DNA of 10,189 bases. It comes from Holosporales bacterium. Lineage in GTDB: Bacteria; Pseudomonadota; Alphaproteobacteria; Paracaedibacterales; UBA11393. The notes below the pieces were generated by a model. The model made no database searches and was not told the DNA's origin. It worked only from the letters and a program-made list of their open reading frames with translations. The stretch spans positions 1 to 10,189 of the forward strand of contig DPKF01000043.1 of NCBI GenBank assembly GCA_003542655.1, written 5' to 3'. Every line of letters begins with the position of its first letter. The stretch's first letter is position 1. Below are positions 6,542 to 10,189 of the stretch, piece by piece. A program made the translations under genes and the position numbers.

Positions 6542-6571
6542 AAAAAGAGGTGCAGTTGCCCACACCTCTTT
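6542..6571 (-). terminator. Second terminator-form hairpin, in tandem with 6502-6532
   Basis: On the minus strand AAAGAGGTG (6563-6571) pairs perfectly with CACCTCTTT (6544-6552) around a 10-nt loop. The run of five T (6542-6546) starts inside the stem and continues past it. It lies about 215 bp downstream of the polA stop. Confidence 0.65.
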
Positions 6572-6720
6572 CAGTATAATTAAAGTACCTTGTTTTTATG
6601 TTGAAAAGCAATCGGATGCCTCCCATAAAATTAAAAGAGGTAAAAAATTAAGGGTTTTGGAGTAGGGGTATATTACATAATATTATATTTAGTCGTATAC
6701 AAGTAACCGTCCTTTTAACA

Positions 6721-6739
6721 CCATCTTTTTTTAAGATGG
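6721..6739. repeat. Perfect 7-bp hairpin behind polA
   Basis: CCATCTT and AAGATGG flank a five-base loop of T. It lies 46 bp beyond the polA stop. The minus-strand tail (TGTTAAAAGG) is not a T-tract, so it is a poor intrinsic terminator; it may protect the mRNA end or help form one. Confidence 0.5.
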
Positions 6740-6784
6740 AGTTAGGATAGCAATCGAACTCTTAAAATTGCGTTAATATTAAAC

Positions 6785-9487
6785 TTATTTTTCATATCTC
6801 TCGCTAAGTGACATATCAACTTTTAAGGGAACAGAAAGATGGATAATTTTTTCCATTATATTTTTAAATTGTTCTGGAACTGTTGCCGCCTCGCTATCAT
6901 GAATTTCAAAAACCAATTCATCATGTACCGTTAACAACATGCGTGATTTCATATTTTTCTCTATAATCAGGTTATGAATTTCATACATCGCCATTTTAAT
7001 AATATCGGCATTTGACCCTTGAAGGGGTGCATTAATTGCCTGGCGTTCCGCAAACTGTCTGCGTGCACCATTTTTATCGTTAATACCAAGCGTATAACAT
7101 TTGCGCCCCAGAATTGTTTCAACATAATCATGTGCGCGGGCAAATTCTTTTTGTTCTTCCATAAAAGCCTGAATACCGGGATATTGGGCCATATAAGCTT
7201 GAATAATTTCTTTTGCTTCCGTATTAGAAACACCAATTTGTTCGGCTAAACCATAGGCTGATATACCATAAATAATACCAAAATTTACAGCTTTTGCTTT
7301 ACGGCGGTCGTCACTGGTAACGTTTTCTAACGGGATATGAAACACTTGTGAAGCTGTTAATTTATGAATATCTTCACCACTATTAAAAGCCTTAATTAAA
7401 GGTTCAACGTTTGCCATATGGGCCAGTAGGCGAAGTTCTATTTGTGAGTAATCTAAGGATAATAATTTATAACTGGGCGCTGCTAAAAAGGCCGAGCGAA
7501 TTTTCCGCCCCTCTTCGGTTCTAACAGGTATATTTTGCAGGTTTGGGTTCGTTGAGGCAAAGCGGCCGGTATTGGTTGCCGTTAATGAATATGATGTATG
7601 AACACGACCCGTTTTTGAGTTAATAGATGATTTTAACCCCTCAACATATGTTGACTGTAATTTTGCTAAAGAACGCCATTGATGAATAAGGGTAGGCACC
7701 TCAAACCCTTGGTTACTTAATTTTTCTAGGGCATCTGCATCGGTTACATAATTACCTGTTTTTGTTTTTGTCCCACCAGGTAACTTTAGTTTATCAAATA
7801 ACACCTCTCCCAGTTGCTTGGGGGAGGCTAAGTTAAATGTTTCACCAGATTTTTCATGAATTTCACTTTCTAATACGGCCATTCTTTTTAAAAAATCATC
7901 GCCAAGGGTATCTAAAACTTTTGGATCAACATAAATGCCGTGGTGCTCCATTGTAGAGGTAACAATCATCATAGGACGTTCTACACGTTCATAAAGAACA
8001 TGCTGCCTACCTTGTGTTAACTGTGCTTTAAACAATTTCCATAAGTGATACGTTGTCTCAGCATCTTCACCAGCGTATGCAGCGGCCTCTTTAATATCAA
8101 CTTCTGCCATAGTTTTTTTATTTTTACCTGTGCCGCAAATATCAGAAAATTTAATGGTTTCGTGGTTTAAATATAGCTGACTCAACGTATCTAAATTGTT
8201 TAAATGTTTTGTTCCATTTAAAACGTAGGACAATAAAAGCGTATCGTCGTAAGCGCGAATATCAGCACCGTGATTCAGAAAAATTGCCCGGTCATATTTT
8301 AAATTGTGACCAATTTTCAAAATGCCTTCATCCGCTAGCATTGGTTTTAAAAAGGCGATGGCAACCTCTGTTTTCATTTGAACGCCAAAAATATGTTTTA
8401 GGGGAATGTATACGACTTTGTCTTCTACACATAAACTAATGCCAACAAGTTTTGCTGTATAGGTATCTAAGGATGTTGTTTCCGTATCAACTGCAACATG
8501 GCCTTTTTCATAAACACCATCTATGTATGCTTTTAACTGGTCTTCCGTTGTGATTATTTCAACTGGGCTGATTTTAAAATTGACAGTAGACAGTGGTTTT
8601 GTACCCTGTTCTTTAATAACAGGTTTTTGTTCTTCAATCTTGCCGTCTAAACGTTTTAAAATTTTATAAAACCCATGCTTGTTTAAAAAGGCATCACGTT
8701 TTTCAAGATTGGTCTCATCAACAATCATATCGTTTAAAAGCAATTCACAAGATGCATCTGTTCGAAGGGTTACCAGTTTTTTTGAAATAAAGGCCAAGTC
8801 TTGATTATTAATTAAAGATTCCCGTCGTTTTATTTGTGTTATAGAATCGACATTTTTATATAAGTTTTCAAGGGAGCCAAACCTATTAATAAGTTCTGCT
8901 GCAATTTTTGGACCAATACCTGGAACACCCGGCACATTGTCAGAACTGTCTCCTGCAAGCGCTTGAATATCAATCACCTTATCGGGGGTTACACCAAATT
9001 TTTCAAATACACCTTCTTCTGCGATAATCTTATTTTTCATCGGGTCAAATAGCGTTATATGGCTATTAATCAGCTGCATCAGATCTTTATCAGATGATAT
9101 AATAACAACTTCAGTATCTTGTGCTATTGCTTGCTGAGCGTACGTTGCAATCAAGTCATCTGCTTCAAATCCATCGCTTTCAATATGGGGAATACCAAAG
9201 GCTATACACGCATCCCGAATAGGCTGAAATTGGGGAACCAAATCATCCGGTGCGGGGGGGCGATGCGCTTTATATTCTGGATAAATATCTTGTCTAAATG
9301 TTTTCCTACCAGCATCAAAAATAACAGCCATATGATCAGATTGTCGTTCTTGAAGAACCTTGATCAACATATTGCAAAAACCATAAACTGCACCAACAGG
9401 CTCACCTTGTGGATTATTAAGTGGGGGAAGCGCATGGTAAGCCCGAAAAATAAACCCAGAACCGTCGATTAAATATAATTTTTTCAT
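6785..9487 (-). CDS. polA: DNA polymerase I
   Basis: This enzyme fills gaps, removes RNA primers from Okazaki fragments and acts in excision repair. All three domains are complete in 900 residues (E. coli: 928). The 5'-3' nuclease (about 1-280) has D8 in LIDGSGF, FDAGRKTFR, EADDL (108-112), SSDKDL (131-136), and GDSSDNVPGVPGIGPKIA with the helix-hairpin-helix. The 3'-5' exonuclease (about 305-490) retains its catalytic set: D334/E336 (VDTET), N395/D399 (HNLKYD) and Y471/D475 (YAGED), so proofreading should work. The polymerase has motif A LDYSQIELR (678-686, D679), motif B R728-K732-F736-Y740-G741 and motif C VHDE (854-857). The ATG gives the standard N-terminus, but no clear Shine-Dalgarno precedes it. 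TTGTTA-N17-TATACG just upstream is only a weak promoter candidate. The nearest same-strand gene downstream is 307 bp away. Confidence 0.99.
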   Translation of the reverse strand: MKKLYLIDGSGFIFRAYHALPPLNNPQGEPVGAVYGFCNMLIKVLQERQSDHMAVIFDAGRKTFRQDIYPEYKAHRPPAPDDLVPQFQPIRDACIAFGIPHIESDGFEADDLIATYAQQAIAQDTEVVIISSDKDLMQLINSHITLFDPMKNKIIAEEGVFEKFGVTPDKVIDIQALAGDSSDNVPGVPGIGPKIAAELINRFGSLENLYKNVDSITQIKRRESLINNQDLAFISKKLVTLRTDASCELLLNDMIVDETNLEKRDAFLNKHGFYKILKRLDGKIEEQKPVIKEQGTKPLSTVNFKISPVEIITTEDQLKAYIDGVYEKGHVAVDTETTSLDTYTAKLVGISLCVEDKVVYIPLKHIFGVQMKTEVAIAFLKPMLADEGILKIGHNLKYDRAIFLNHGADIRAYDDTLLLSYVLNGTKHLNNLDTLSQLYLNHETIKFSDICGTGKNKKTMAEVDIKEAAAYAGEDAETTYHLWKLFKAQLTQGRQHVLYERVERPMMIVTSTMEHHGIYVDPKVLDTLGDDFLKRMAVLESEIHEKSGETFNLASPKQLGEVLFDKLKLPGGTKTKTGNYVTDADALEKLSNQGFEVPTLIHQWRSLAKLQSTYVEGLKSSINSKTGRVHTSYSLTATNTGRFASTNPNLQNIPVRTEEGRKIRSAFLAAPSYKLLSLDYSQIELRLLAHMANVEPLIKAFNSGEDIHKLTASQVFHIPLENVTSDDRRKAKAVNFGIIYGISAYGLAEQIGVSNTEAKEIIQAYMAQYPGIQAFMEEQKEFARAHDYVETILGRKCYTLGINDKNGARRQFAERQAINAPLQGSNADIIKMAMYEIHNLIIEKNMKSRMLLTVHDELVFEIHDSEAATVPEQFKNIMEKIIHLSVPLKVDMSLSERYEK

Positions 9488-9508
9488 ATGTGCAGCAAAT
9501 AACGTATA

Positions 9509-9526
9509 CCAACTATTGCCAACTAT
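9509..9526. repeat. Short direct repeat upstream of polA
   Basis: CCAACTAT occurs at 9509-9516 and again at 9519-9526, a 10-bp period (one helical turn), 22-39 bp before the polA ATG. It could be a tandem protein-binding site in the polA promoter region or chance. Confidence 0.35.
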
Positions 9527-9898
9527 AACAAAAAATCTTTAGTCTCTTTAATTAAATATTAAAAAAAGATTATGTCTGATGTTTCTGTAGTTAGGTGGGA
9601 TAGGGTTAACACCCTCGCCTTTAGGCGAACACTTCAGTATTATACTGAGTCATGACATATAGACACAGTTCACATAGTCAGTACGACTTGAACCGAAGGT
9701 CAGCATAGCTAAATACCATGTTATATTTTGCACAAAATATAGGTTCCGTATTTTAACCGGAGAAGTGACTCATAGAACACGTGCCTTGGTACGAGAAGTC
9801 TGTGCAGCAAACTATATAACCCTAATTCGGGATTAAAACGTTATTATTGATAGCTAAAGCTGATTCGTCCAAGGTGCTAATTTTAGACATAGTTGTTT

Positions 9899-9927
9899 TC
9901 TGATGGGGCCACCGCAACGTTCCCACA
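9899..9927. repeat. Dispersed repeat, copy 2 (partner at 5192-5218)
   Basis: Same 5' end TCTGATGGG and 3' end GTTCCCACA as copy 1, with one extra G, one extra C and two substitutions between them. It forms the left edge of the GC-rich patch. The single-base gaps shift any reading frame between the copies, so coding conservation is unlikely. Confidence 0.6.
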
Positions 9928-9983
9928 GTGCCACTGCCACCGACCTCCGCCGCCACGAAGCTACAGTTCCCCCTTCTTCTTAA

Positions 9984-10004
9984 ATCGTCTTTTTAAAAGA
10001 CGAT
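9984..10004. repeat. Perfect 10-bp inverted repeat
   Basis: ATCGTCTTTT and AAAAGACGAT flank a single T. There is no T-tract on either side beyond the stem itself, so it is not a standard terminator. It belongs to the hairpin-rich stretch right of polA. Confidence 0.55.
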
Positions 10005-10011
10005 GATAAGT

Positions 10012-10047
10012 CGCGATATAAAGATGGTTACATCTTTATATAAAGCG
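10012..10047. repeat. Perfect 11-bp hairpin with an outer CGC/GCG clamp
   Basis: ATATAAAGATG (10016-10026), loop GTTA and the complement (10031-10041) form an 11-bp stem. Outside it, CGC (10012-10014) can pair with GCG (10045-10047), leaving a small internal loop. This is the longest perfect stem in the stretch and the best single sign that it acts as folded RNA. Confidence 0.6.
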
Positions 10048-10189
10048 CCTATACTAAACATGAATTCGATGTTAAGCATACTTGCTCTAGGTCCGAGAAT
10101 ATTGTTTGTCTGTTTTAAAAAAACATACATAACTGTCGCCAAAGGATCGCACTTAATCCTTCCCCACCAGGTGAGATTCTCTAGGCTTT

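Larger units (their letters stand above)
9488..10189. other. 702-bp stretch with no supported gene, dense in short hairpins
   Basis: I find no start with a ribosome-binding site and no recognisable protein. Hairpins on the plus strand include AGGGT/ACCCT (9602-9615), TCGCC/GGCGA (9615-9628), TCAGTA/TACTGA (9634-9648), ATATTTT/AAAATAT (9723-9740), GGTT/AACC (9742-9758), a 10-bp inverted repeat at 9984-10004, an 11-bp stem at 10016-10041 and AAGGAT/ATCCTT (10142-10161). A GC-rich patch spans about 9905-9972. It does not match the conserved cores of RNase P RNA, tmRNA or SRP RNA as I know them, nor a tRNA or rRNA. It could be a large structured RNA, a decayed mobile element or the leader of a gene beyond the window. 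Strand is undecided. Confidence 0.55.

Noticed and set aside
6967..7249. Overlapping open frames on both strands inside polA
   Set aside because: They fall within the polymerase domain, whose motifs are intact in the polA frame; they are by-products of its codon use.
9119..9472. 117-codon plus-strand frame antisense to the polA 5' end
   Set aside because: It is fully inside the conserved 5'-3' nuclease domain of polA and has no recognisable protein features.
10003..10189. Stop-free plus-strand frame from an ATG at 10003 to the window edge (62 codons), with further in-frame ATGs at 10060 and 10069
   Set aside because: No Shine-Dalgarno site precedes any of the starts, no family is recognisable, the frame runs through the 10012-10047 hairpin, and a frame of this length is expected by chance in several hundred bases. 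Sequence beyond the window would decide.
9602..10189. RNase P RNA, tmRNA, SRP RNA or group II intron identity for the structured stretch
   Set aside because: I looked for their conserved cores on both strands (for example the GGAAAGTCCGGGCTC-like region, the SRP GGAAG apical loop context and a domain V hairpin) and found no convincing match.

Overview
The window is AT-rich, with one GC-rich patch near its right end. The GroES, GroEL and PolA sequences look alphaproteobacterial: GroES begins MKFRPLHDRV and ends its core with MKESDIMGV, and PolA keeps a full 3'-5' exonuclease. Low GC, small signal-peptide proteins without recognisable families and a secreted J-domain protein together suggest a host-associated alphaproteobacterium, perhaps of the Holosporales type. 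That placement is inference; no rRNA or other marker is present to test it.

Left part (1-2922): the first 335 codons of groEL and all of groES lie on the minus strand as a groES-groEL operon. Upstream is a near-perfect CIRCE operator overlapping a strong sigma70-type promoter. Diverging from it on the plus strand is a gene for an exported protein with a J-domain-like HPD segment just after its signal peptide. That gene ends in a perfect 15-bp hairpin with a T-tract, lying between it and the convergent ald gene.

Middle (2921-6784): alanine dehydrogenase (minus) is followed by three minus-strand genes whose products all start with Sec-type signal peptides: a GT-A-like glycosyltransferase (4110-4982), a 235-aa protein of unknown family (5315-6022) and a 131-aa protein of unknown family (6082-6477). 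The last two form a tight pair. Each is preceded, within a few tens of bases of its start codon, by a hairpin of intrinsic-terminator form on the coding strand, so termination or attenuation probably sets their expression.

Right part (6785-10189): full-length polA (minus), then about 700 bases with no convincing gene. This stretch holds many short perfect hairpins and a GC-rich patch, and it contains a copy of a ~28-nt sequence also found in the 4983-5314 gap. It is the best candidate in the window for an undescribed structured RNA or a dispersed element.

No tRNA, rRNA, CRISPR array, intact insertion sequence or phage gene was seen.
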